Assembly: GCA_020536535.1 (NCBI GenBank)
Contig: JAHLWZ010000824.1
Coordinates: forward strand, 38,228-102,227
Length of the DNA stretch: 64,000 nt
Reading direction: 5' to 3'
Origin: Pelomyxa schiedti
Taxonomy: Eukaryota > Evosea > Pelobiontida > Pelomyxidae
Below the pieces are notes generated by a model. That model saw only the letters and a list, made by a program, of their open reading frames with translations. It did not search any database and had not been told where the DNA came from. Made by a program: the position numbers and the translations under genes. Of this stretch, positions 52,636 through 63,169 are shown one piece after another. The stretch's first letter is position 1, and every line of letters begins with the position of its first letter.

Positions 52636-54169
52636 TTATACCAACACTTGTGCCTCACGCGCTACAGAAAGTATTTGTAAACGCAATTGGTCAGCCTCAT
52701 GAGATGCTTGCTGGACTTGATTCCCTAAGTCCCTCCATTCTGCCAGCTCTTCAAAATGTTCAGAAATGTGGTCCTATTTGTGTGAGTCTGGTGTGTTACT
52801 TTGGTTGGAAACAGACCAGAAACGATGAAAGAAACTGAGCTGATCTCTCACTAGTTGTTGAGTGCCTTTCCACAAACTTCCCGATGATTTGAGCCATCAT
52901 AAGCAGGTCATTGTGGTTTTTGGCGTTGGGTATTGAGTCTGTGGTGAATTTTACACTTTGCAGTTGTGGAGGCGGTTGTGGCGGGTGACGCTGGGGGTGT
53001 TTGTGCGCGACTGGTTGCGTGCTAGCGGCTGAAGTGGATGATGAAGCTGGTTGCGAGTCGTCGTGTTGCTGTCCTTGTCTTCTTCTTTGGTTTCGCCCTT
53101 TCAGATTGATTCTCTTCTTGGGTTGGTCTGGTGGGACTTCCTCCACAGGGGGTTTCACAGTTTGTGAGGCAAGAGGCATGGCGGAAGGTGCATTAGGCGG
53201 CGGCGGGTCAAGAGAAGGGAGTTGCTGTGTTGGAATATCAATTGCAGGGAGTTGTGGTGCTGCCGTTTCATTGTTTGTCACGGTCAGTGGTAAAGAGGAA
53301 GTGAGAGGAAGGGGGGTTGTGGGATCTGTTGGGTCGACCAAGGGAAGAGGGATGGGATCACTGGTGAGCAACGGCTTTTCTGTTGTATCAAAATTGGTGT
53401 CTAGCGGTTTATTTGATTGTTCCTGATTAAATGCGGCATCAAGTATCTCGTCCATGGTTGTGGAAGTTGGGAGCTGAAACAATAAGTACTAAAATTAGTA
53501 GGATAATGGAATCCAACCTCCAGAGGAAGCAAAGATGGCGGGTGAATACTTTCTAGTATGGAAACTGATTCTCTGGAGGGTGCTCTTATATCTCCAGCTA
53601 GTATTGGGGAAGGTGGAGGAAAATTCAAGGCTGGGGGACTTGCCACCCCTGTACGTAATGTAGTGGGGTGATGCTTGTGTGGTCTGTCCTGTCTGCGCCG
53701 TTGTTTTTGTGGTAACTGCGTGTTATTTTGTTGGAGTGGCTGTCTTGGTAACAAAAAAAGGGTGGAGGAAGATGCGTTAGAAGAAAACATCGAATATCTA
53801 TCAATTTTAACTAGTATATCTGAGCTTTACAAATAATACCCCAACGTATAAACTAGGTTCCATAATAACAGGTTTTTTTTTTTGTATGCACACTTTCTCA
53901 ACGTCAGAAGTTGGTTCTTCCTGCTGCTCCAGTTTCGTTTCCACAGCAGGGTGGACAAGAACCGAAGGAGGCAAAGAAGATACGACAGTCGCGGATGCAA
54001 CATCTTCCATGGGATCTACGACGTCGTCGTACAGAGCCGTTAATGTAGGGGGTGGCCTCTTGGCCGCCTCGTGCCGCACTCTGCCATCTCGTTTATCTCT
54101 TCTCACACCTTTATTTCCATCAGCCGGCTTGCCCAGATCACCCGGCGCAACGCAGCCAGTATCGCCCAT
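52636..54169 (-). CDS. Hypothetical coiled-coil protein with disordered Pro-rich middle
   Basis: ATG at 54169 (MGDTGCVAPGDLGKPADG). Three large exons: an N-terminal charged segment with TLTALYDDVVDPMEDVASA, a Gln/Pro/Ser segment (LPRQPLQQNNTQLPQ...DIRAPSRESVSILESIHPP) and a segment beginning TMDEILDAAFNQEQSN, then PKKRINLKGRNQRRRQGQQ. The C-terminus forms helices: NDLLMMAQIIGKFVERHS, RSAQFLSSFL-DHISEHFEEL, AEWRDLGNQVQQASHEADQL, ending AREAQVLV at TAA 52636-52638. Not recognised; the helical end with a disordered lead suggests an assembly or adaptor subunit. A 12-mer promoter-like motif (CTGTTGATTATT) lies 56 bp upstream of the start on the same strand. Confidence 0.6.
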
Positions 54170-54221
54170 TGATCAGCTTGTTTTTCTTATAAAATGATGA
54201 TTGTTGTTAGTGACTATAAAA

Positions 54222-54283
54222 GACAATAATCAACAGGCTGTAATTTTCGTTACCGTCGACAGGTCTGCTGTTTTTTTATTGTC
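54222..54283. repeat. Intergenic imperfect hairpin related to 1791-1878
   Basis: Arms 54222-54236 and 54268-54283 pair with few mismatches (GACAATAATCAACAG against the reverse of CTGTTTTTTTATTGTC). The core AATAATCAACAG is shared with the hairpin at 1791-1878 and with 40109-40131. It lies between two divergent start codons. Confidence 0.55.
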
Positions 54284-54302
54284 CCAGGGGCGACCCTAAC
54301 AC

Positions 54303-55103
54303 ATGAACTTTAAAAACAAACCGAGTGCAGCTTTTTTCTTACTTCTGGAGGTGCTTACGAAGATTTGTGCCTTCGTTTCTCATTCACAATACACAAGTCC
54401 ATGTTATCTTAATCTTTTGTGCACTCAAGACTATCTTATAATATGTGACCCCAACGGAATACACTCCTGCTGCACCGTCCTTTCAGGGCTTACACAACCG
54501 AGCACCACGTTGAACAATTAGTCGATTTCAAACAAAACAGATGGCTACACCAATCCAAGAGTGTGTGATATATGCTGAACAGCAAATTGATTTGTCTCTC
54601 CTTTCCAATTCCACAAGGTTTCCAAAAGTTCACCCTCACCACCCTCGCGACGCCAAGCACCCACTTCTTTCCAATGGCTCTCCTCCACAATACACTCCTC
54701 ACCCATCATGAAAGAATTAAGAGGTCATCAGCAGAGTTTTGGTCTTCTGCGCAGGAACATTATCCTGTTAAAAAGAGTTAGTTGCTATCCAGAACCTGGT
54801 GGCCATGAACTAACAACAAATAGATCTTCATGAGACACATTGAATTCGGCACATCCCATTATAGTTCGTCTTGTTGCTGCAATCTTTGGCGTGTGTTTTG
54901 CACAAAGAAATGGCACAGGTCAACAAGTGGATCCTGAAAAATTTCCGGGGCCTTGCCAGTTTCACAGTTGTGCCCCACGAGACATCAGACATCAGGGGAA
55001 CGTTATTGGTTTGCACCTTTATTACACTGCCAAGGCTTTCCCCCACAACACCTCACAGCTTCAGCGTTACGCGAAGATTGATCGCTTTTTTAATATCCTC
55101 TAA
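54303..55103 (+). CDS. Unresolved spliced gene or fragments
   Basis: Several plus-strand pieces have protein character but I could not settle on one model. One chain reads SGGAYEDLCLRFSFTIHK, AYTTEHHVEQLVDFKQNRW, LHQSKSV and a long frame SSPIMKELRGHQQSFGLLRR to a TGA at 54831-54833. A competing chain in another frame runs THHERIKRSSAEFWSSAQEH, IFMRHIEFGTSHY, QQVDPEKFPGPCQFHSCAPR and QLQRYAKIDRFFNIL to a stop near 55101. The two chains overlap, so at most one is right, or alternative splicing occurs. No family was recognised. The preceding Leu-rich start (MNFKNKPSAAFFLLL, 54303) could be a first exon. Confidence 0.3.
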
Positions 55104-55182
55104 ATTGACAGCTCAGAATTACACCGTGAAAACAAAAAAAAACAACAAAACCAAGAAAATACGAGGTGTGGGGAGAGTGGGG

Positions 55183-56640
55183 ATGGGAGACAACACTAGA
55201 GGGACAGTTACGGTGACTACCGCGAGATCTGGATCTGGTGATGTAGTTGTGTCTGTGGCACCGACACAAGAAGACCGTGCTGTTGAAAGCAGTGCGGTGT
55301 TGGGAAACAGTGCTGCACTGGCTGGAAAGGCTAAACGCAAGGGGAAAAACTCTGGATCCAATTACGACGACCCGTGGACTGACGGCGCCAGCTTTCGCGT
55401 CGTTGGCGTTGTGATAGCGTTCATACAGCTGCCAGTGGCAGTGTTCTTGCTGATGTTGTATGCTAAAAAGGATGGCTTCTGGGAAACTAGCTGGTGGGTG
55501 GTTTTTTCGCCACTGCTCGCGATGTCGTTGATTCTGTTCCTCATCAGTACCAAGCGATCGACTGCACCACATTCAGTCCGTTTCATCTGGGTTTTTGGAA
55601 TTGTGAATCTGGTAGCCTTTATAATACTTCTGGTCTTCAAGTTAGTGCTCTCAAATTTTGGCAACTCAATTCTGATTCCCTTCTTTCCAGGCTGGAATAT
55701 AACTCTGACATGTTGGCTAATGTGTTGTATATTTATGTTCCATGGTGGATTCTCTCAGGAGTATGTCTATTGCAACAATTTTCCTTGTAATTATTTCACT
55801 CCCCTCCCTTTTTTCGCTGGACCAATCACCCACAATATGCAAATAGGGAGTGTTTGTGATCGGGCTACTCTCATGTGTCCGAGCCTTCATTAAGGGATGT
55901 GGAGTGCATCCTTCTCTCATAGAAATGCATTTGAGAGTGGGGATAGCGATGATAGCATTTTCTATCCTGATGACGGTCATCATTACAATAATGTACCTGA
56001 AGCAATCTGGAAGTTTAAATGCCGGCTGGTATATTCCTTTTTTTTTTAACACAAACACCAGCCATCCATTAACTCGGTATTCAGGACGGTCATTTTCATT
56101 CCTTGGTAGCTTTACTACTTTTAGATTCTTTATCTTATTGGGGTAAGGTGGATTATAGATACTTTTGCATTTCTTATGGGTGTATTTTTAATCGTTTTCT
56201 CATGGGGTGCTGGGCAAGATGCACTCTTCCCTGTATGCACATTTTTGTTGTGACGTTGCATTTACATCCTATAGTTGTTCCAAGTTCTCAATTTTCAGGC
56301 TTTGGTGATATCATTCACTGTATTTGAAGTTCTCCTTGCACTTTTTCTAGATGGAGAAGACGGACTTCCGATCTATGCACCATTCATTGTGGCACTTGTT
56401 GTAGATTTGTTGTTCGTCACCTGTGGAGCGGCACTCATATTTGGCAAAAACCGTCAAAGGAGTTTATTTGCTCACAAAAAACGCAGCAAAGTAGCCCGTA
56501 GAAAACCCCCTGCCAAGAGGGGCACTTACCAATCGGTGCCTGACACCACCGGCACCACCCTTCCTGCCACTGATGAAGTGAGAATACCTATACCCGAGAC
56601 ACAAGAAATAAAACCAACAACTATAACAAGTAATGTGTAG
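55183..56640 (+). CDS. Multi-pass membrane protein (TMEM185/TMEM60-like)
   Basis: ATG at 55183 (MGDNTRGTVTVTTARS) is chosen because a MGD start followed by low complexity recurs in this window. A soluble lead with a basic patch (GKAKRKGKNSG) is followed by repeated hydrophobic segments: FRVVGVVIAFIQLPVAVFLL, SWWVVFSPLLAMSLILFLIS, IWVFGIVNLVAFIILLVFKL, then after introns LTCWLMCCIFMF, GIAMIAFSILMTVIITIMYL, and VISFTVFEVLLALFLDGEDG, FIVALVVDLLFVTCGAALIF. About eight membrane segments and a basic, Pro/Thr-rich cytosolic tail ending TTITSNV at TAA 56638-56640. The WWVVF.PL segment recalls TMEM185/TMEM60 proteins, whose function is poorly known. Exon edges between 55760 and 56270 are approximate. 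Confidence 0.6.
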
Positions 56641-56707
56641 ACTAAAAGATAAAAAAAAGTATTTTTTTTCCCCATTCCCATTAAACCTTTTGAGTGTTGG
56701 GTTCTCA

Positions 56708-57838
56708 TCAGGAAGAACTAGAATGTGGAGTCGGTCCACTGCCAATTCCCATGAGAGCCCACCAAGGGCCGTCACGAGGTGGATTGGCTTCAACAACATC
56801 CATCCACTTTGATACGAACGTGCAGAACTTTCCCATCTCGGAAGCGGGATCAAGCTCAGATAAGGCCTTGCGGCAGAACCGCGCATACAACTGCCTCCTC
56901 AGGTTCACCATTCTCCACAGCGCGGGCCTGTCCACGGGCGAGCCGACAGCCTTCTCGTATCCCACAATGATGGAATCCGTGAACCGCAGCGGGTCCGTCG
57001 CCGGCCGCTTCAGCGCAGCAGCCTCGTCAGCCGACGGGCCGCCAATGTCCTTCGAGTCGCCGGCTCCTACCAGCATCACGGTGGCCCAGATTGGCTGGGC
57101 AAGGTCGTACAGGAACCACGACCTCTGGGCCTGGTCCCAGTCGAACATGCACGGTGCGCCCTCGTGCCAGTGGTAGTTGCTCGGGTTCACGTCGCCGTGG
57201 ATGATCCCATAATGGCGCTCGTCGCGTGCCCGGGCCTGGTCGTCGGGGTGCACGTCGACCCCGCGCAGTATCCCATCATGCAGTTCCGTCCACTCCCTGA
57301 ACCCGCGGGTCCCCGAGCCGCCGCCGCGGCGCTCGGCCACAAACCGCCTCGTCAAGGCGTGCAGGGAGCCCATCCACGCGCCCAGCGCCTCGGCGTGCTC
57401 GTCGGTGGTCCACTTCCTCTCGTGGTACACGACGGGCTCGCCCGGCGCGTAGTCGAACGCGCACACGACCAGGCTGCCGCTCCTCACCACGTACGAGCCG
57501 GCGCGCGACGCCACGGGGCCGCACACGGGCAGCCCGTGCTCCCGGAGGTACACGAGGAGCTCCACCTCCGCCGCGATGGCCTCGTGCCTCGTCGACGCGG
57601 GGTCGGGCGTGACCCTCACGATGAACTTGCGCGGGGGCTCGGGCTCCGAAGCACTCGCGGCCGTGGTAGTGGTCGTGGTCGTGGCGGCGCCCGAGGGTGC
57701 AGCAGCAGCAGCAGCAGTGGCTACGAATGTGTGGTTCTGGGACTGCTTGAGGCACGTGCCCAGGGTGATGTCCCAGTTCTCTTTTACTACAGCTCGCACA
57801 ACTTCTACGTCGATGGGTATCGTCTCGAACAGCGGCAT
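56708..57838 (-). CDS. Aminoglycoside phosphotransferase / choline-kinase-fold protein, intronless
   Basis: One uninterrupted exon of 376 residues from ATG 57838 (MPLFETIPIDVEVVRAVV). It has the APH kinase fold: FIVRVTPDPASTRHEAIAAE (strand and helix of the N-lobe), VYLREHGLPVCGPV, CAFDYAPGEPV (hinge), HYGIIHGDVNPSNYHW (catalytic loop with Asp and the following Asn) and CMFDWDQAQRSWFLYDLAQP (metal-binding Asp). These enzymes phosphorylate small hydroxyl compounds such as choline, homoserine, fructosamine or antibiotics; the substrate here cannot be told. An Ala/Thr low-complexity insert (residues about 40-65) sits in the N-lobe. The gene is clearly more GC-rich than its neighbours, with mostly G or C at third positions, and lacks introns in a very intron-rich region, which suggests lateral transfer. 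Confidence 0.85.
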   Translation of the reverse strand: MPLFETIPIDVEVVRAVVKENWDITLGTCLKQSQNHTFVATAAAAAAPSGAATTTTTTTAASASEPEPPRKFIVRVTPDPASTRHEAIAAEVELLVYLREHGLPVCGPVASRAGSYVVRSGSLVVCAFDYAPGEPVVYHERKWTTDEHAEALGAWMGSLHALTRRFVAERRGGGSGTRGFREWTELHDGILRGVDVHPDDQARARDERHYGIIHGDVNPSNYHWHEGAPCMFDWDQAQRSWFLYDLAQPIWATVMLVGAGDSKDIGGPSADEAAALKRPATDPLRFTDSIIVGYEKAVGSPVDRPALWRMVNLRRQLYARFCRKALSELDPASEMGKFCTFVSKWMDVVEANPPRDGPWWALMGIGSGPTPHSSSS

Positions 57839-58029
57839 TTGTCCTTGCTTGTAGTCTTGCTTTTTTTTTTTTTGTTTTCTGTTTGCTTGTTGACCCCTTT
57901 TATTATTAAATCTGTGATTGTCATTGCTGTTCGCCAGTTTGTTGCTGCCCTCGCCAAAATTTTGTACATCTCAATACAGAACAAGACCATGTGAACAAAT
58001 TTTCTGGTTCCTTAAAAAAGGCCAATATC

Positions 58030-59208
58030 TCATAGTTTGGGAGAAGGGAAAGTGTACATGTCAAGCCTACGTTGTATGCGGGTGGGAATAGACTGACGAA
58101 CAGAGTCTACGCGAGACAAGTCAATCTTTGACACCAGGGTTGTCTTCTCCATTTTGGCTTGCACAATGACTTCTCCCCAGGGTGATACTAGCATGGAGTG
58201 GCCCCACGCCTTGTATGCGCTCTCTGGATTTTGTGCTGGGGATACCCCTGCAACATAGCTGGAATTCAAGGTGAGAGAAGATAGGGGGGGGGGGTACATA
58301 ACGGGAAATACCATTGATTATCAAGAGCACGCGAGCGCAACAGCAGTTCCCAATGGGCAGGTCCAGTAGTCATGTTGAAGGCACCGGGAAAACATAGCAT
58401 TTTGCAGTCATAGCTTCACAGTAGTGAGCGAGGTGCTTGTGTTGGAAGGTTGGAAGTTACTGGTATGAGTATATTCTTGATAACTCGGAGAACCTCATGT
58501 CGTAACATATTCCAATTCCAATCTTGCACCACTTTGTATCCAAAACAGTGAAGGCATTTCCCGCTGTAAGTGTCTCAGACTCTGACAGTGTGTAAAAAAC
58601 CTCGAAGTCTCCCCAAAATATCATAGTAACCGCGGAAAGTGATTCCACCAGGCACATTGATATCAAACAAGTGGCACTTGCGGTGAGTAGCTGCAAGTTC
58701 CCCGGTTGGTGAAAATGCCATGCATGTATTGTAGATATGGTCACCCTGTCTCTCTGGGATCGATCCACCAATTACATAAACGCCACAGCGCCTGGAAACC
58801 TATACATTTTTTTTGTTATTAAAAAAAAAAGATAGTAAAAGCTTTCACTCCAATCTTCGGAAATTACATAATTAACATAACAGCACGTTTTATTACTATC
58901 TCGAGAAACCAACTTCCGACAGCATAGCAAAACTGGGGCCTGACAGTAAGCACTCTGAGTAATCGGCGAATACCGATGTCGAGTACGGGCACACGAACAT
59001 CTCAGGCAGGCAAACCACTTCCGCCCCCAGTCTCCCAACTGCGTCCTCGATTGCCTCGCGTGCCTGTGACAAGTTGTGCCCCTTGTCCGTCCCCACCATA
59101 GTCTGACACCTATTCGCGCAGGGTTGGTCATTCGCTTTAGGATTATGGGGCCCGTGCGTAGTAGACGAAGGGGCAGGGGATGTCTCACATCGCGAAGCGG
59201 AACTCCAT
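58030..59208 (-). CDS. NIT2: Omega-amidase / NIT2-type nitrilase-superfamily protein
   Basis: Start ATG at 59208 ([17 protein letters not shown] after the first intron). The Glu-Lys-Cys catalytic triad is present: [13 protein letters not shown] (Glu), [15 protein letters not shown] (Lys) and [20 protein letters not shown] (Cys). Other family marks are [55 protein letters not shown] and [13 protein letters not shown]. Length is about 280 residues, normal for NIT2. The enzyme hydrolyses alpha-ketoglutaramate or ketosuccinamate to the keto acid and ammonia, a repair step after glutamine transamination. Five short introns. Stop TGA at 58030-58032. A run of ten G near 58287-58296 lies in an intron. 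Confidence 0.9.
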
Positions 59209-59299
59209 CTCCCTCTCTCCAGTGAGACTCACAAGTTGGGTCTCTGGTTTCTTCTGAAAGAAGAATGTTGATCAGAGTCCAGGGAAGGAGACGCTTTCA

Positions 59300-60614
59300 A
59301 TGAGCGAGGATTCACGAAAGTGGATTAGTTGGCCTCGCCTCGGTGTTGCCAACTTGGGTAGGGATGACACAGCAATGCGGGGTGAACTGGCTTTTCTGGA
59401 GGCGGGGAACAGTCGGGACTTGAAGATCAGAGTTGCTCCATGCGAAAGAAACACTCTTCTCAGTTACCGGGAGGGGGGAAGTGAGTGTACTGCAATCTCA
59501 AGATGCTTTTTTGGAAGGTAAACTTACGCTAGTAAGGAAGGGAAGGTTTCGACTAAACGTAAACGGCATAAAAATGGTCAATAACAGAAAATTTACCAGC
59601 CACATAACAGAGGGCATCAAACTGAATATATTACTCTCCTTCTAAAAAGGCAAATTAGCTTGTGGTTGGGGTGTGGCAGGCTCTGTGGCGCTTTTTCTGT
59701 TTGTCCAAATTGCGCTCATGTGGCGTGGTTCTTCCGCCAATCGTCAGGGAAGCTTCATGTTAAAAAGGACTCACTTTGATGGCACTGATGAATATGCAAG
59801 AAGGGAAAACTGGCACGAGGTATGTGCTCCCTTTTTTTGTTGGGTATTTGGTTCTGTGCCTTGTTCTTAGGAAGGGGGTATTTTCTTTTCTGATTTTGGT
59901 TGTTTAATTGGTCTAGTAACGATGCTATTGGTTGTATAGGTTGAAGTACAAAGCAAAGAAATAATCAATTTGTGTGATGAGGCGGAGGCAAACCCAGAAA
60001 ATTCAGCATCCTCGGCTACGCAAATAAAATCAGCAGCAACCACTATCCAAGGGCTTGCTGATAAAATTGCTCAGAATGAAACAACCAAGGTAACTATAGA
60101 TACATACACCATCGCTGCGCTGCCTACCAAATAATGTGCACTATTTCTGGCCAGTCATTACTGCCTCCATCCTAATCCTTGTTACCAGAAAAGGAGGAAA
60201 AAGCCAGCACACAAGCCAGGCAATGCTCGCCAAGAAGCGCAAGTCACTAATGCACCCCTGCCAACAGTGTCACCTCACAAATCGGCCACTTCTCCAGTTT
60301 CTTCAAGTGTCAATGCTACTCCCAATCCTGCTCCCCCTCTCACTGCCACTGCCACTCCCACCCACATCCACACCAATGCCACTTCAGCCAACTATGAATC
60401 ACATTCCACAGACACACCCCATCCCCCCTCTTCTGTTAATGTCAAACATCACTACAAGAAGTCCCCAATCAAAAAGGAACCGGCGGAGGACAAACAACAG
60501 CCCGCCAATCCGAATGTCTGCTCAACTTCACCAAATTCGAATCCCAACAACATTCAGACCAACACCAATCACCCCTCAGAAGAAACCTCATCAACGTCTA
60601 CAAGTTCCAGCTGA
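59300..60614 (+). CDS. Single-pass membrane protein with disordered cytosolic tail
   Basis: ATG at 59300 (MSEDSRKWISWPRLGVAN). The N-terminal part forms beta-strand-like segments (MRGELAFLEAGNSRDLKIRV, LLSYREGGSKLTLVRKGRFR, LNVNGIKMVNNRKFTSHITE). A Gly-rich turn and a membrane segment follow (GWGVAGSVALFLFVQIALMW), then MLKRTHFDGTDEYARRENWH, a helix VEVQSKEIINLCDEAEANPE and a Ser/Thr/Pro/Asn-rich tail with basic patches (KRRKKPAHKPGN), ending STSTSSS at a TGA within 60612-60614. The ratio of soluble to membrane parts suggests a receptor or adaptor, but no family was recognised. One intron, 59614-59649, is GC-AG. Its start is 91 bp from the divergent NIT2-type gene. Confidence 0.6.
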
Positions 60615-60897
60615 ACTCAACCCATAACGCCCTGCCACCAACGTCCTTTGTGTACCCAACCGACTGAGCCAAGAAAAAAAACGCTTGTGCCTTTCGCCTA
60701 GTGGGGGGTTTTGCGGCGCCTTAGAAGAGTTTCGTTGGATGTGAATAGAGTCTACAATTAAAATGTAATTTCCTGTACAGTCAATTCTGTTGATCAAAAA
60801 CGGATCAACAAGTGGTGCATGATGTTCAGTACGGTATTGCCGTAATTGAACTTTCAGGTTTTTGTAAATAGATAGATATTGGAAAGGGTTTGTTTGA

Positions 60898-62194
60898 TTA
60901 CCAAGAGGATGTGGGGTTGCCAGCAGGAATCCAGGGGGAGTCCGTGGGACGTGGAACTTCGGCCGGCATTTCGTGTATGTATTTGGATGTGTTGCTTCTT
61001 ATCAGCGTTTTGAGCTGAAAGGTGGGGCTGTTATCTGAGGGTGTTAATTGGATTGTGATTTTGGTTGGAGGGGAGTTTGCTTACTTGGTCTCTCTAAGGT
61101 TACAATTTCGCAGTTGGAAGGGTTCCATACATCGTGAAAGGCCTCCACTGTCCAGTGGAAGTATCTCATGAGGAGAAGACGCAAAGTAATACCATGTGAT
61201 ATCTAAAAAATTGAGCTGTTATTTTTCCCGGATTGCTTTCTTGCCACTTACTACTACAACACTGGGGGCACAGCTTTTCTTCATTTCACTTTGGGGTATT
61301 CATGAGAAGCACTGCTGAGAAAAGAACAAACCGAAGCAAGGTTCCCAAAAATTGTGATACCCGGTCATATACATCCGCTCCTGACTCGCCGCTTGGAAAT
61401 CGAAAATAGAAACTCCCAACATGCCGCCGTTGTTCGATAATTGCTGGCATCTCCTTTGGGTCTTGGTAGTTTCCCCACTCTTGTTCACGGAGCCGAGGAT
61501 CTTCTCGTACATTTATCTGATGCGGGTCAAAAGCTTCCCGGATTTTTTGGAAAGTCATCCTAAAGGTGATATGTAATGTTGTCACGTCAAAGAATCAATA
61601 ATCGTGAGGAAAAAGACTTACTCGCAACGAAGATAAGGTGAAACAAAGAACTGCACCGGTTTATCGCCGATCAGTCCCTTAAGGTGGCGGCCAGCTAAGG
61701 TTGCTTGTTCATCCCCCGTGGCTATTGTTGGCTGGTTAAAACAAAAAGGAGTATTGCATATAAAAGAACTACGTGAGAGTGGAATCTTGTTATCTGGAAC
61801 AGTTGCATATATTTCCGGATTGGTGTTAGCCGTGCTCTCGCCGTGTCTTACCAAGAAAAGGTACCGAGGCATGTGTAACAGTGCTTGCTACAGCGATGTT
61901 ATTACATACAAAATAGGTGGGCAGAGATTCCCATTATAATATAACAACAACCTCGCGCTTCCAAGACACGAATTGAGCAAAAAAATCCGGAGGCAAGCTG
62001 GGAGGTGCTGAAGCCGTACTAATCAACGCGGAAGTTGCAACTGCAACTGCATGAGGCCGTCGTTCCTCCTCCACATCTTTGGAGTTCTGCGTCAGTCTAG
62101 GGTCTGGCTCCGTGCAATTCGACACGGTGGTGGTGTGCGGGATGGCCGCGTGCTGGGCAGTTATGGGAGTGATGGGCACTTCGTGGGCACTCAT
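60898..62194 (-). CDS. Histidine-phosphatase (phosphoglycerate-mutase-like) protein
   Basis: ATG at 62194 (MSAHEVPITPITAQHA). Exon 1 is a linker-like N-terminus; it splices into MPRYLFLVRHGESTANTNPE, which has the RHG catalytic motif with the phospho-accepting His. Then PLS-PTGDEQATLAGRHLKGL, FVSPYLRCE, a long segment NVREDPRLREQEWGNYQDPK with the family Glu, GSFYFRFPSGESGADVYDRV, VVVV-SHGITLRLLLMRYFHW with the second His, and NPSNCEIVTLERP. All four active-site positions are present. Such enzymes hydrolyse phosphate from sugars, inositol phosphates or proteins; RLREQEWGNYQ is typical of fungal and protist relatives of unknown substrate. Last exon ends GNPTSSW, TAA 60898-60900. Confidence 0.85.
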
Positions 62195-62402
62195 TGTGCT
62201 TTGGTGTTAGTTTTTTTTTTATTGCACCGCACAAAAAATTAAGATGAACTTTGTTCAGTTCGCCGCACATAGAGAAAAGAAAAGCCTCTCTTCGAAGATG
62301 ACTTTTGATGTTCATTGTTGTGTTGGTTCTGGTTCGTGGATGATCACAGGGCAGAGTAGGCTGAACCCTAGGTCATTCTTGTAAAAAGCGGCTGCACAGT
62401 TT

Positions 62403-62983
62403 TTAAGAAGTGCTGTAGCCCTGATATGATGTTGTAGTTCCGGAGCCTGAGGATATGTGGTCACCACCGGCATAGACGGGGCTCTCTGTGGTTTTGGTGT
62501 TAGGTTGTTACGGTGATTATTAGTGCTTATTGGGGTCAGAGGACAGGACACAGACCAGCAGGAATAACAACGGGAGGGGGAGCCGGTGGGTGTGAGTCAT
62601 TCCTGGAGAGCACATTGTCCCGGATTTCAAACACCAGCATGCAAACTTCCAGGAAGACCCTAGTTAGTACGATGAATGCTACAGCGTAGATAAGTCCAGT
62701 AAATGTCCCCAGCACGGCCCCGCCGGCGCCATTAATGAGTGCGCCGCGGTATATGAAGTTCACTACCATCATGAAGCCCACCAGGAACGCGCAGTACCAC
62801 ATCCACTGAACCAAGGCCATTCCCTGAGAAACAACGGTTTCTTGACGTTAGTGTCATTGCGACGAAATGTCCTCGCCACAACACGGGGACGGACGGTACT
62901 TGGTAGAGACGAAAGAAGAGCAACTCGGTGGGTGCCAGTCGAGCATTGGGTATAATGTGCTGAACAGACAGACGGCTCTCCAT
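62403..62983 (-). CDS. DUF4282-family small membrane protein
   Basis: ATG at 62983 (MESRLSVQHIIPNARLAP). Exon 1 ends FFRLYQ; exon 2 begins GMALVQWMWYCAFLVGFMMV and contains membrane segments WYCAFLVGFMMVVNFIY and FTGLIYAVAFIVLTRVFLE, followed by CMLVFEIRDNVLSRN, which fits DUF4282 (a two-helix membrane family ending RVxLExxxxxFRI.EN). A short third exon gives a Gly/Ser tail (SPVYAGGDHISSGSGTTTSY) and stops at 62403-62405. About 140 residues; function unknown. The 5' end of this gene is duplicated in inverted orientation at the window's right edge. Confidence 0.7.
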
Positions 62984-63007
62984 TTCTGTGGGTTTTTTGG
63001 TTTTTTG
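62942..63007 (-). repeat. Left arm of an inverted duplication (66 bp, identical)
   Basis: The reverse complement of 62942-63007 is identical over all 66 bases to 63935-64000. It covers the 5' UTR end and first 14 codons of the DUF4282 gene. The copy continues beyond the window edge, so the true length is unknown. Confidence 0.95.
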
Positions 63008-63169
63008 TGAAGCTTTTTTTCCGATCACCATCCTTCAAAACTGCTGCAGTCGGTAGTCAGGACTGTCATGTGGGAGAGTGGTACAGGGGAGTGGGGCTTC
63101 CCTGTCGATGGGAGTAGGCCCCCGGCTCACTGTCAATCGTGCAATTCGCCGCAGATTGGTTCCACGAAG

